64,000 bases of DNA from Phytophthora quininea. Taxonomy: Eukaryota; Oomycota; Peronosporomycetes; Peronosporales; Peronosporaceae. Both the position numbers and the translations under genes were made by a program. Under the pieces are notes generated by a model. That model was not told the DNA's origin. It saw only the letters and a list, made by a program, of their open reading frames with translations, and did not search any database. The stretch is from positions 186,001-250,000 of the forward strand of contig JAAVTG010000057.1 in the NCBI GenBank assembly GCA_011947345.1. Reading direction: 5' to 3'. Within the stretch, counting starts at the first letter, position 1. Each line of letters starts with the position of its first letter. Below are positions 44,660 to 56,194 of this stretch, piece after piece.

Positions 44660-46082
44660 ATGACTCCGAGACGCAAGTGGCTGACCGTGCAGCAGAAGTA
44701 TGAGGTACTGGTGCACCACACGAAGCACCCTCGCCTATCTTCGGAGCAGCTGGCGGAATGGGCCAAGCTCGAGTTCCGTCTGGAGAAGCCCCCAGTCGCT
44801 CCGTCGTCTGCAGCATCCTCAAGTCAGCCGACGCCATCGAAGAAATGGCCAGGACGGCTCCAGCTTCTAAGAGAAACCCACAGTGCTGTGTCCCGAGTTA
44901 GAGACGAAATTGGTTCGGTACATCCAAGAGTGTCGCGAGAATGATATTTTTCTGAGCCGCAAACTGCTGGTAGAAAAAGCGGTCTCGATTTTAGAAACGA
45001 TCCCAGACGCTCCAGCGTTGTCGCTCTCGGACAGTTGGCTCGCCAGATTCATGACGAGAAATGGCTTTGGAGGAAATCCGCAAATGGAGAGGAACGAGAA
45101 TTTCGTTCCTCTGTCGGAAATTGAACCGGAAGAAACTGAAGAAGTTCAAGAACCAGTGAGAAAGAAGAGAACGCCGAATAGGAACCGAATCATTGCTCGA
45201 GTGTATGGGCCCGCTTCATTCCGAACTAGAGCAGAGGATAGCGAAGCTGAGGAAGTCGGGGAGTTTTATGCTGATTCTACTGGCGAGGAGGCTTCTGTTA
45301 CCTCGGCAGATGACCATCCAGTGCAGCCTATTGTCATTGCTGCAGCTCCTGCTACCCAGACAATGTGTGAACCGACCGAACGATTGATCGAAGACATGAT
45401 TGCTGCAGGGGCTCAAAAGAAGAAATCGGCGCCAACTTGTGCGTCTTGCGGATCGACGGTGTGCACTCCACAGCATGGAAGTTGTACTTGCATTGGGCGA
45501 TGTCGCCCGGCGTACTCAGTCCGCTGGTGCAGGCCGTGTTTGCGCCGACGCACCTGATCCAGGACTCTGGTAAATGTCCTCCGGATACGCGTGGTGCGTT
45601 GCTCCAGAAAGAAGCAAATAGTATTATCCACCACATGGCCGGGCTTTCAATCCGAGATTTTCTTAATGGAATCCCAGAGCTGCCGGATGCCCTAGAGACG
45701 CCTCCTCGACTCACGAATTTTCAGGACGCGAAAGTTGCTGTGGTTGGACTACTACCGGCGCTTTCGAACCCGGGTGCTAAGTACCCGACGATCAATTCGC
45801 TGAGTACAGGGCAGTATATTTGCAACGTGGACTATACCTGGCGAGGCGCAGTCGTCACTGTCCCCGTCTTTAGATGTTGAGAATCGAGCCAAGAACTACC
45901 ACCGAGTTGACGATGCTGAGTTCCTGGTATTCTTGGTCGGCACTGCTGGACATCACGTGGCGAAGTATTGTGGTCACAGTGCAGTGCCGATTATCAAGGG
46001 TTTATTCGATACTTGTGGCAGCTCTACCCTATCTTGTTGTATATGTCGTCAAATTCGATGGGGTACCAAGTGCTACCGGTAG
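44660..46082 (+). CDS. CENP-B/Tc5-type DNA-binding protein, possible domesticated transposase
   Basis: Start MTPRRKWLTVQQKYEVLVHH, a psq/CENP-B-type helix-turn-helix (LSSEQLAEWAKLEF...SILKSADAIEEMARTA). A Tc5/CENP-B second HTH follows (PELETKLVRYIQECRENDIF, LSDSWLARFMTRNGFGG). Then come an acidic linker and an unrecognised C-terminal half (CVLRIDGVHSTAWKLYLHWA, ANSIIHHMAGLSIRDFLNGI, NRAKNYHRVDDAEFLVFLVG). A DDE catalytic core was not found, so this could be a host gene built from a transposase DNA-binding part. Breaks lie at 44789, 44892, 45423 and near 45870. The last shift is not a simple one-base run. The model end at 46082 overlaps the convergent gene by 59 bp and is uncertain. Confidence 0.6.
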
Positions 46083-48295
46083 GCATCTCTTCGCATGACA
46101 CTGCGGTTTTTAGCGTAACCCAATTATCAGCAGAGGCGTTGGATAAAAGCAGTGATTGCCCTTTGTAGTATGGAACTGAGAAACGATTTTGGTCTCCATC
46201 GAAAATTCTCTGCAGCTCTCTGCAATACGGAGTGTCATAGGCTGCAATTGACCGGGTGTTGAATGTCGAGACATAGGCATTTTCAACAACAACGTCGATC
46301 CAAGACCAAAAGGATGACACGTTGGTACGGTCGACGAGGAGTTTGAGCGACGGTGAGATGTCGGTGACATTCTCTGGAAGCTCAGATATGCGAGTACCCG
46401 TTAGGCGAAGGTAGCCAACATCGTCGCGAAATAGTGAAGCAGGGATGTCCGTGACCGGGTTCATTGCGATCGACAGATCGTACGGCGCTAGCCTTGCAAG
46501 TGAAGCTGGAATCTCAGTCAGATTACCGTCCTCCAAGTAAATACTTGCAACTTGCGGCCACTTGGTGTCGAAGTCTTCTGGTAGTGAATTCAAATTCGTG
46601 GTACAAAACTCGATGTCTTGCAGTCTTTGGGGAAAGTCGTCCGATTGCAGGCCGAGCGGTAATTCTCCGTCTGTAAAGTTGACACGCGCCATATACAAAG
46701 ACTGTAGCTTTGAGTGGTGTGTTTGCGATAATGCTGCGTCGCTATTCCACCTCACAATTGTTACGTTATAAACCTTGAGCGTGCGCAAGTGTGAAAACTT
46801 GATTATTTCTTTTGGCATCTCAAGACTAAGACAGTGTCGGATCACCACGCGTACGGTTGGTGTTGGATCGACAGAGCTCCAAACTGCAGCGACTTCTTCC
46901 TTAAAGCCATTGACGCCTAATTCGTGGCAGTCAACGACGTGGAGATAGCACGATAACTGGGTGCGCCCCACGGTTTGCACTGCATCTTGCATTGCTGCAG
47001 GTCCGGTAGTGACTCGGCGTACGCATGAAGCGCCAATATGACAAACCCCCAGATGAAGAATAAGATCTGCGTGAATCGGTGCTCCGCAGACAACATTTTT
47101 CGGGAGTGGTCTTCTAAATCATGATGCTGAGGTGATGTGAATGGCACCACGGTAGTCATCCGATGCTTGGAGTTACTCTTCTTCACGACTTTTTTAAGCT
47201 CAACAACTTCTTCAAATTGTTCATATTACTCAGTGTGCTCAAGGCAAATATTAATCGCATGATGAGATCGCTGACGGAAGTTACTAAAAGAATTTGAAAT
47301 TCACTCGTAGCGTTCACTGCCCAGACGTCATCAAACCATTTGAATAGCGGGAATCCACCGAAATTGAAGTCAAAATCTGGGTAATAGATCCCCATCAAGA
47401 TCGTGGTGATCCCAACCGAAGTAAATAAATCGAGGACACAGTCGCAGACGATGGCGAAGAAGCGTCGCTTCGACTCTTTCTTGTGGAACACGGAATGCAC
47501 CGCTACAGTTGACCAGCAATTCAAAACTAATAGGGTAACGTAGACCCTGTTGAGCTGAATGCGAGGCACCAAGCGGCTCATTCGATACGCTTGTTGTGTT
47601 TGCAAAGCTGTCTCCACAATTTCACGACACAAGATCACGATGTCAAAATACGGTCCATCCACGGCGACCATGCCACTTTTCGTGAGAAAGCCATCGTAAG
47701 CTCGAGATAGACTGCTCGTGCGGGAGCTAGAGCTCCGATTAAAGACATTGTACACGGCGAACACCATTTGTCGCTTTTTGAGGGACCAACCAATCATCCA
47801 CAACATATATGCCAAGTGAATCGCAGCCACACAGCCGTGGACGACTGCAACCAAGCGTTCGTAATCAGTTCCAAACCCAAGTTCATAAAAGTACAGCGAC
47901 AAGTCCAACAAAGTTCCTGGGAGATTCCAGTAGCACCACGCGATGACAGCATAGTAGACAAAGCAAATCGAATGGATGGTAAGGATTCCTAACCAGCACA
48001 AGTGTACAATTGTTGACGTGAACGCGGCACTAAGGACAACATCGTCCTCGATGGCAGGGCCCTCTTGAAGGCTGTTAACAAGACGATGAACGATCTGCAT
48101 GGCTGGACAAGCCAAACTACGGACGAAACTGATCTCCTGGACGTGCAGCAGACGATAAGTATAGCGAATCAATGACTGGAACACACAAATAAAATTGTCA
48201 GGAAGACCACTCATCGAAAGTCGTTCTACAGTTGAGACGCGAGTCGTCCAGGAGGTGCGAATGTAGGTGTGGATCAGTAAAGATAGCCCCAACAT
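46024..48295 (-). CDS. Multi-TM protein with C-terminal leucine-rich repeats
   Basis: From ATG 48293-48295 (MLGLSLLIHTYIRTSWTTRV) about 755 residues. The N-terminal half has six or more membrane helices (HLCWLGILTIHSICFVYYAV, VHGCVAAIHLAYMLWMIGWS, VYVTLLVLNCWSTVAVHSVF, FTSVGITTILMGIYYPDFDF), then a further helix ILFFIWGFVILALHAYAES. A soluble half with LRR units follows: LSLEMPKEIIKFSHLRTLKV, DIEFCTTNLNSLPEDFDTKW, VASIYLEDGNLTEIPASLAR, YLRLTGTRISELPENVTDIS. The LRR side has N-glycosylation sites and Cys pairs, so it may face outside. A surface receptor or sensor role is inference. Breaks at the T run 47190-47195 and CCCC 46966-46969 split it into three ORFs. Confidence 0.72.
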
Positions 48296-49007
48296 CTTGG
48301 ATGCCCACGATCGTGCTGTCCGAATGTAGTTTTCCCATGTAAAGTGACTGAATACTGGGCCGTATCGTACAGCAAGTCGATCTTGTTGATCCAGTCGTTG
48401 CCTTATTTAACCCCTTTACCCCCGCTATCCGGGACGTGCTAGTAGCTACTCCTTTCCTACAGCATCAGCAGGTTAATGCCGGAGACCACCGGCTATCCTG
48501 ATGCCACCCGCGGGCACACACGGGACACTTGTGGTTTTTCAAGGCGCCACGCCGGAGGAAAAGCCTTCGTCATGACGGCTGTACCAAGGATTAACTGTTT
48601 CTACAGCTGGAACGCCGTCGCGTAGACGCTTCTGCTTGATTTTCTTCCTGCCTTGGAGGTTGGTTGAGAGGGATCACTTGAGCTTGATTGCTGAGCTTCA
48701 GACGACACTGGGGAAGCCACGGGGCTTCGACACGTAAGGTCCACCCTCAAACTCGGGCTCGAGGGGACCTCTGGCAGCATGGCCTCCGGTGGTCTTCGTC
48801 GCCAGATGCACACGTCGTGCATTGCGCTGTCGGAGCTTGGAGCCTGGACTTGACCGAGCAAATGGCGAACTGAGCGATGGAAGTGGAGGCGCTGCTGGCA
48901 GCTAGCGCACGAAGTGCTAGACAACCACGGTGGTGGCTTCCACGGCGGCTGCCAAAGCATGGAGCTTTATGCTGTATAGTTCGGGGCTAGAACTGTTAAA
49001 CTTCGGT
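48296..49007. other. Intergenic region with repeat-like sequence
   Basis: ORF 48601-48960 (minus, 119 residues, SSTSCASCQQRLHFHRSVRH) has a CxxC but no clear family. The GC-rich stretch 48440-48590 looks like degraded transposon sequence. Neither is assigned. Confidence 0.3.
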
Positions 49008-49027
49008 GTTCAGCTGTGAACACCGAA
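49002..49027. repeat. Perfect inverted repeat (11-bp arms, 4-nt loop)
   Basis: TTCGGTGTTCA at 49002-49012 and its exact complement at 49017-49027 around GCTG. It sits at the edge of the kinase relic below. It could form a hairpin; any function is unknown. Confidence 0.7.
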
Positions 49028-49180
49028 CGTTAAGACATCCAGGAACCGGGTTTTCGATCCCGTACAAGCTCAAGAAACGAAATTCACTACTTCCTCCGCT
49101 CAAACTGATATGGAGAACTGGATTACGAGTTGTTTGGCCATGGTCTACACCTTGACGTTGTTCTCCACCTTCCAACCCAT
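49015..49180 (-). pseudogene. Fragment of an alpha-kinase gene
   Basis: The minus strand contains AKQLVIQFSIS and EEVVNFV with stops, aligning with AKQLAIQFSISEQVDEAVDFV of the intact gene at 59.6-61.7 kb. At DNA level the stretch gatcccgtacaagctcaaga matches gatctcgtaccagctcgata of the relic at 62 kb. A short, dead fragment. Confidence 0.7.
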
Positions 49181-49279
49181 GAAAGCCACCTTCATTTTAC
49201 GGGATGTCGACAGTTAAGTAGCATACTTTTACGTTTAAACGGTATACCGCCTCTCGTATCCTGAGGCTCACAATCCAGG

Positions 49280-52032
49280 ATGCTGGCGGTTCGACGGTCC
49301 CTAAGCCGACTGCCGTCGCTGTTGCGGCCGATCGGCGGACCACCGCCCGTCACTATCTACGCCCGACGGTTCCCCGCTTCGTTGCCGGCCCTACCGGCCG
49401 CTTTTGCCTCCTCATCACCGCTGGGGTGGCGCACCTACGCCCAATATACAGTTAAGGAGCATCCGCACAATGAAGATCGTCCTAAACAAGGCAAGTCGAA
49501 GCACAAGAAGTTGCAAGCTGCTTTGAAAGAGTTTGCTGCGGTACAGAAAACCGATGGCGTTGGTCTCACTGAAGAGAAGGCGTCGAGGTTGCTGGAAACA
49601 TTGTCAAAACAGTCGCGGACTGATGAGGCTGGTGAATTGCTTCAGTACTGCCAGCAACAAGCTGTCACACTAGAGTTTGGGCCTCGTGCGATTGCGCTGC
49701 ACGCTTTTTGGAGGCGAAGAAGTACGACGACGTGCTAAAGATTTTGGGGGATGCAGAACGATGGCAGCGTCGTGCAGCCGTGGATCTTTGGTGTGGCGTT
49801 GAACGCTGCATCCAAGGCTGACAAGAAGGAGACGGTGGCAGAAATTTTCCGGCAATTGATGAGGAAGGATGGCAAGGGCAGCGACGCGGATGTCAGTGGA
49901 GATAGCGTCGACGAGTTACTGAAAGATGTTCGCAGCCGCGAATTGAAAATGCCCGAATTTGCGCTTATGGCTATTGCCAACCTCGCAGAGCAGACGATTC
50001 AACCTGGTTTGGCGTTGGACGTGATGTCCATGGTAAACGCCGACGATAATCTGTCGGTAGGTTTCTACAGCTCTGTTCTGATCGCGTGTGCCAAGGGGAA
50101 ACGGTGGAGTGATGTGATTAAAATTTACAATGAAATACCCGAGAAGTTGCGCTCTCAACTGCAGCACAACGCCTTGGCATCGGCTATTAAGGCGCATGCT
50201 TATTCCGACAGCGACGAGTTGAAGCTGCGCGGTGCAGACATCGTCGGCCAGTACAAAGGAAAGCAAAACTCCTTCGTGGGCAGTGCTGCTGTGCAGGTGT
50301 TATTCGAAACCGGTCAGTTTGATGTTCTGTTTGCCCTCGCCCGCGATTTGCAACGCCAAGGGATCCGTCTTGAGCGTTCTGCGAGGAAGAGAGTGATCCA
50401 GGCCCATATTCGCAACGGTGCTGTCGAGAAGGCGAGGCAATTGCTGGCTACCAATGGAAAATACATGAAGAGCCAAAGCGCGCCCTGTTATCGCGAGCTC
50501 ATCGAGTACTACGCGAAAACTGACGAAAACGCCGAAGAAGCTCGCCGAGTATGCAACGAGATGTTGCAGAACAGTGACATGGAATATACAGACTGGTGTA
50601 ACTCTCTAGAGCTGGCGATGCGGCTGCCCGACACTGCGATGTACTGGGATATCCGGAAGGCAATCTTGGCCATAAAATATTTGGAAGGTAAGCTTCCGAA
50701 TCGGCTTATTCTGCCTCGACAAGGCTCTTCCAGCGAACGAAATTTGCTGTCCACATCGGGGAAACTAAGCAACCAGAGAGTGAGACTCCTGCTGCGACTT
50801 CAAAGCGATCAGAGAGTGCGACTCCTACAGTGACGTCCGATATTCAGGCGGCTTTGGACAAGTTCGAGGCTTTCCAGAAAGCTGACGGTAAGGGTCTGTC
50901 GGGACCTATTGCGTCGAGACTTCTCCTAACGGTGGTTGAACACAAGCGCATTGATGACTGCGCTAGGATTTTGCGGTTCTTCCAAGACCACGGCGTGTCA
51001 TTAAAGCCTTCTGCGCGCTTAGCAGCTTTCCGTACACTGTTCTTTAGTCGCCAGAATGCTGCGCTGGAAGCGGTGGAGGACATGATCCACGACGGTTCAT
51101 TAACGAACACTTGGACGTGCAGCAGAGCACTAAGCATTGCGCTGAGACGGAACAGGCATGAACTGGTGGACGAAATCTTTGCGCATATGCGTCGCCTCGG
51201 GATGAATCTTAGCAAGCAGGACTATGGCAACATCATTCGAAGCTATACACGCCAGCAAAAATGGGACTCAGCGCTTGAGATGCTATCGACCATGCAAGAA
51301 GAGGGCCAGACGCCATCAACCAGCAATTATGCAGTGTTACTACACGCTTTTGCCGGAGAAAAGATGTGGGAGAAGGTTGTTCAAGTCTACGACCTCATGC
51401 CGGAGAACCAGCGCATCGAGCTGCAAGCTCAAGCGCTTGGCTTCGTCTTTGTAGCGCATGCAGCCTCAGAGAACGGCGACCTTCAAAAGCGTCTTGTACA
51501 GGTTTGCAACGAGCAGAAAGCCAACCAGCATTTTTCCTCTAGAGCGGCTCTGCAAGCTCTGCTGGATTCCCAGCAATACTCGGAGGTGTTAGCACTAGCT
51601 GACGACTTGAGAACCAAAGGAGAGGACTTGTCTCCGTCTGGACATGTAATTGTAGTGACGACCCACCTCCGAATGGGTTCGATGGACCAGGCGAAGGACT
51701 ATCTGGTCGAGAATGCCAAGCGAATGGCAAACCGAAGTGGGAGTTGCTACCGCGAACTGGTCGCGTACTACGCCGCGGTGCGCAAGGATGTTCCGGAGGC
51801 TTGCGCTCTTTGTGTGGGGATGGTTCAGAACAACCGACTTGTTCCGACGGAAGACTGGCGTCTAGCACTGGAGCTGGCCTTGCAGCTTCCGGACCACGCG
51901 GTCTACTGGGAGTTGCGGAAATGGCTGCGTCTCCAGAACAATATCTCGCTGAATAGTCTTCCTGAGAGCCTCTTGCTTCCTGACGCCCAGCAAGAGCAAA
52001 CGACGAGTGTCAATGAGCAAGAGGGGAACTAG
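49280..52032 (+). CDS. PPR-like mitochondrial protein made of two homologous halves
   Basis: The N-terminus is a mitochondrial presequence (MLAVRRSLSRLPSLLRPIGG, then Arg/Ser/Pro-rich to about residue 60). Two modules of about 400 residues follow, each starting alike: LQAALKEFAAVQKTDGVGLT in the first and IQAALDKFEAFQKADGKGLS in the second. Both continue with helix pairs of PPR type (VGFYSSVLIACAKGKRWSDV; KQDYGNIIRSYTRQQKWDSA) and end in CYRELIEYYAKTDEN / CYRELVAYYAAVRKD. They finish with LELAMRLPDTAMYWDIRKAI / LELALQLPDHAVYWELRKWL. PPR proteins bind organelle RNA. Breaks at 49705, 49746 and 50758 split it. One base at the last, just before a Ser/Thr-rich linker, fuses the halves into about 915 residues; two separate adjacent genes is the alternative. 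Confidence 0.78.
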
Positions 52033-52607
52033 TTGCGAAGCCGCGGTATCTCCCGACGAATTTACTCGTAGACTTTTGCGGAGGGAAGCATAATGTCGAC
52101 GACCGTGTTGTTGATCGCGAGCTGTCACGTTATCTTTTCTGCGTTTCTTGACGATGTCGCCCTTGTTCATCCCTCGGAAAGTGCATTAGATTGAGCATCG
52201 ATTTTCATCGCTGTGGCAATCACAATTGAGAGGCTAACAGTCACAGGTGACGATCATTGCTCTCCAATTCGATGCGGCGTTGTTTGGGGGAGCTCACGTT
52301 GACGGCCTTGTGACCATCGACGATTCTTTTTCAGATTAGATTTGAGGTGCTACCTGTCTCGATTCCATCCGTTCGAACACTACAGTCGTTTGGAAAGCGG
52401 CGAAATACGGAACAGTGTGTAGCGCCCAGGCCTGTTGGCGCACTGCCCTGGAACTTTCATCAACATTGCCATCGTCAGCACCTGGGATTGGTGGTGCGAT
52501 GGGAAGGATGGGGACGCCGAAAGAGAGAGGTGGGGCTCAAGGCAGGTTGGACGCCACTCAACCCCGTGGCTCGACCATTTCTCGATTGTCCAAGTGGATC
52601 ACACGCG
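52033..52607. other. Intergenic region upstream of the NLP gene
   Basis: About 575 bp without a supported gene. The NLP frame is open back to 52347, but that extension lacks a signal peptide, so I leave it out. Promoter elements are not clear. Confidence 0.4.
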
Positions 52608-53336
52608 ATGAACCTGCGAAACTTCCTCGTCGCTGCCGTTGTGGGGCTCTTTACTGCCGAAGTCTCCGCTATCGGCCATGACCAAGTCCAGCCGTTCCCT
52701 CAACCAGTTCCTGTCACTGCGGCCGAGAAGGCTGCGATTCAATTCAAGCCTTCGCTGTGGATCTACAGCGGATGCCACTCATACCCGGCTGTGAACGCCG
52801 CCGGTGAAATTAGCGGCGGTTTGAAGGCATCCGGCGATCCCGACGGACAATGCAAGGGCTCCGGTTACGGCTCGCAGGTCTATGGTCGAGCTTCGCTCTA
52901 CAACAACATGTGGGGCATCATGTACGCTTGGTACTTCCCCAAGAACCAGGCCATGTACCAAGACGGCCACCGTCACGACTGGCAGCACATTGTGGTGTGG
53001 CTTAACAACGTGGACGCCACCCCACCGATGATGACCGGCATTTCGGTCTGGCAGCGCGACCATTACAAAATCGTCACGACCGAGCTCGATAAGTGGAAGA
53101 CTGGCGACTCGCCCAATGTGTACTACTGGACCGACTCGTCGTTCAAGACGCAAACGCTCGAGTTGAGCTCCACTTCCAAAGACGGTCAATTCCAGGACCT
53201 CATCATGTGGGAGCAAATGACCGATGCCGCGCGAATGAGTCTCGAGGACGCTGACTTTGGTGATGACGCTACGGTGCCGTTCAAGGACTCCACTTTCCAG
53301 GAGAACCTGGTCAAGGCATGGCCAGTAGGCAAGTAG
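52608..53336 (+). CDS. NLP (necrosis- and ethylene-inducing peptide 1-like protein, NPP1 family), Glu-to-Gln in the core motif
   Basis: A 242-residue secreted protein; the start gives a signal peptide (MNLRNFLVAAVVGLFTAEVS). Two conserved cysteines (SGCHSYPAV and GQCKGS) mark a type 1 NLP. The central strand contains YAWYFPKN and the heptapeptide region GHRHDWQ. In cytotoxic members the last residue is Glu and helps hold the metal ion needed for membrane damage; here it is Gln. This suggests a non-cytotoxic NLP, as many Phytophthora members are. The frame is intact. A broken relative at 13.5-14.2 kb has the same Gln. The nlp-type pattern recognised by plants lies in the same region. Acts in the plant apoplast. 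Confidence 0.9.
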   Translation: MNLRNFLVAAVVGLFTAEVSAIGHDQVQPFPQPVPVTAAEKAAIQFKPSLWIYSGCHSYPAVNAAGEISGGLKASGDPDGQCKGSGYGSQVYGRASLYNNMWGIMYAWYFPKNQAMYQDGHRHDWQHIVVWLNNVDATPPMMTGISVWQRDHYKIVTTELDKWKTGDSPNVYYWTDSSFKTQTLELSSTSKDGQFQDLIMWEQMTDAARMSLEDADFGDDATVPFKDSTFQENLVKAWPVGK

Positions 53337-54505
53337 AGTGCATTCAGTTTTACCTGTTATAAGATTCGGAATGGAATTTGCTCAGACTACGGATTAATGG
53401 TGTTGGGGTCCCACCACTTTCAGAGTTGCCTTGGAACCCAAAAGATGTCGTTGTGGAACAAAAACAAGAAGTCGATCCACGGCAAAGGGATCAACTTGGA
53501 GAAAGTTCAAGTTATTGCGCCACTTAAAGCTGCTGCAAACGCTACGTCAAACACGAAATTGGCGATCAAAGCGAACTCGAGTCGCGTCGAGGAAGCTGAA
53601 CGTGAACTACAAGCCAAATATCGCGAATTGTGCTCGAAGTAGCAGATTTATGAATCCTAGACAACTACTGCAAACCTACTGTCAGTGGCTCTCGTGCACC
53701 CTGCCGCGTCAACACGCACCGTCATCCTCGCACTACACAAACACCTGAAGTCCTGGGAATTGCATCAGCTGGCGTACACCAAATTCAACTCGAAGCGCGC
53801 CAAGAAGAACCCACAACGTACACATGACAACGAAGTGGGGAACTTTGGAACAGGCTCATCACCAAGGACCGCGAAGTAACGCTTTTAAAGCAGTTTGGCT
53901 ACCTTCACGGAGAGATGGCGGTCAAGTTAAAAGCTGTAAAGCACAAGGTGAAGCTCGAGTATAAGAAATTCGACCTCGTATTCGTGATGGATTGCACCAG
54001 GTCCATGTCCCGTGGATTGATCAGGCGAAGGCATCAATCATCTCTAAAAGACCACACCAGCACATTGGTGCGTGTCGGCTTCATTGCCTACCGTGACTCT
54101 TGTGACAGCATCAGCCACAAGAAGCAGCAATTATCTCGCATCAGCTTTGCATGACAGCTGGAGGTCGCTCCAATGCGCCGGCAACGTCTTCGGGCTCGTC
54201 GCCATCTCCCATCGCTTGAAGACCGCTAATGAACTTCTGCACAAGTGCAATGCCCCCAGTCGAACGTTGAATTTCCAGTAGCTTGTCTCTACGTGCCATG
54301 GAAGTCTATTTCATGACCTCAAAGACGATATGAATTACGCTGCACAGATCCACAGCAACCCCGATTTTCTGTCACCTAATGGTGCGTATGACACACGACT
54401 GTATTGATTTTACGTTTATCGAGGTCCAACCGAAACACACCAGCACGACGACCGCGTTTCTGCAAGCTGAATACGTGGTTTCCGTCGGTCGTTTAGTAAA
54501 AGTGT

Positions 54506-54520
54506 CCTTAACTGGATCCG
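54506..54520 (+). repeat. LINE target-site duplication, left copy
   Basis: The 15-bp word CCTTAACTGGATCCG recurs exactly at 56180-56194 and brackets the LINE fragment. Confidence 0.85.
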
Positions 54521-56179
54521 GGCATTATACACCACATCTTACGGTGCCAAAACTTTGCGTCCGAAGATGGCAACGCATGGTGAACAAGTTTGTGTTATCT
54601 AGGAAGCACGACGCCGAATCCAACCTTTTTCAACTCGCTCCCGCAAAATTACTGTACCAGCAAAAGGGCTTGGAGGGCTCCAGATCCCTTTCATTCAAAG
54701 CCAGCTTAATGTGCAACGTCTCCAACTATTGCAGCAATTTACCCAGCAAATGCTATCAGAGAGCAAGGAACCGTGGCCTGCGATCGCTTCACCATTCCTT
54801 ACTCAATTAACACCGTTACTGCCATCAACTCAACCACTCAGCTTTCTCGACTTATCTCCCAGACGCTACAAATATCTATTAAACAAAGAAGCCCTTTCCT
54901 CTTGGTGGAGAGAAACGTGGAGAGTATGGCACTTAACGCACTGGCCAAACCACGGCCCCCAACAACAATACATATCAACACTGCTGCGAGCACCATTGTG
55001 GATGACAAAAATACCGACCTCCACTACCAATCTCGTTCAGGACATCTCCGTTGCCTGCTGGCAGTTGCTGAACCAGCTAGAAGCTTCAGGCTACAATTGG
55101 CGCGGCGAGCTTGTTACGAATGTTTGGCGGATATTCACGATGAGCACGGCTGGCCCTCGAAGGAGGAATTTCTGAGGCAAAACTTGGACCCCAGCTCAAA
55201 TCTCTACCTCATCTGCCAGCAAAAAAGACTACTAGGCGCCACATTCAGAGAACTGACCCAAATACTTCAGCGGGTTACAGCCACGCAAGAGCTCTCTCCA
55301 CCCGCCTCGTTATTCGTACCAGCAGCTGGTGTTAAGGTAGCAGAAAAATACTACGCCTTCCCTACGATACGAAAGCGGGCTCTCCAAAAATATCCGAACA
55401 GCCAACCTTACAGCTCGATGAACACCCAATCCGTCGAGACCTTCAAACGACAACAACAGACGTAAAAAATATCTGGAGTTCAGTCGAGAACACCGTCAGG
55501 AACTGCTGCCGGTCTACGACGACCTCCAGATGCGAGTCGCATTCCGACTACTTCCAGTGAAATCCAGACTTTGGTTCCTGTTGAAACATGACCCCTTAGC
55601 TCAACAATGTCAGCTCCCAGCGTGCTCGTCGATTGAGACTTCACAACATCTCTTCTTGGAATGTCCTCCCTCAGCGGCAATATGGTCCTTGATTTGGTCT
55701 GATTGGGAGATATTTTTCGTCGGACCACTCACATGGACCTTGGTTGTACTCCCGCACAAACTCCGGGTCGTACAACATTGGAAGCAACACCGGGACATAT
55801 TAATTATTCTCTGGAATATGCTACGATGCACAGTTCTCCACCATCGCTGGACTGAGCGCAACAGGATATGCTTTGAAGACGGCAGTCCAGAACCCAAAAC
55901 GACAGCTCTGGCCGCGATATATGCAACATTTGGAGCACACGTCCGCAGAGGCCTTAGAACCGCAGACAGTAATCTACACGAGCAGTATCACGCCATTCTG
56001 CGCCAACTAAAGCAAACATCACACTTCGGCAACTTCATCCACTGCAACCCAGAACTATTTCGCCTCCGACACGTTCAACTTCACAGTACCCAACGCTCTG
56101 GCGTTGTATTCCAGACCTTAGTAGATTAGATTTAACACCGCAGATTGAGAACTCACAAATAATCGGTAATCGAAGCCCC
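54521..56179 (+). mobile_element. 5'-truncated LINE retrotransposon fragment
   Basis: About 1.66 kb between exact 15-bp direct repeats. It carries the 3' part of a LINE ORF2: YKYLLNKEALSSWWRETWRV, then MRVAFRLLPVKSRLWFLLKH, CQLPACSSIETSQHLFLECP (the Cys/His zf-RVT end domain) and LHHRWTERNRICFEDG. The frame is broken several times and the reverse transcriptase core is missing, as expected for 5' truncation. No poly-A tail is seen before the right repeat. Confidence 0.85.
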
Positions 56180-56194
56180 CCTTAACTGGATCCG
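56180..56194 (+). repeat. LINE target-site duplication, right copy
   Basis: Exact match to 54506-54520. Confidence 0.85.

Noticed and set aside
48601..48960. Minus ORF with a CxxC (119 codons)
   Set aside because: Pro/Ser-rich, no family, next to degraded repeat sequence; not enough to call a gene.
52347..52607. N-terminal extension of the NLP frame
   Set aside because: No signal peptide and no NLP similarity; the ATG at 52608 gives the expected secreted start.
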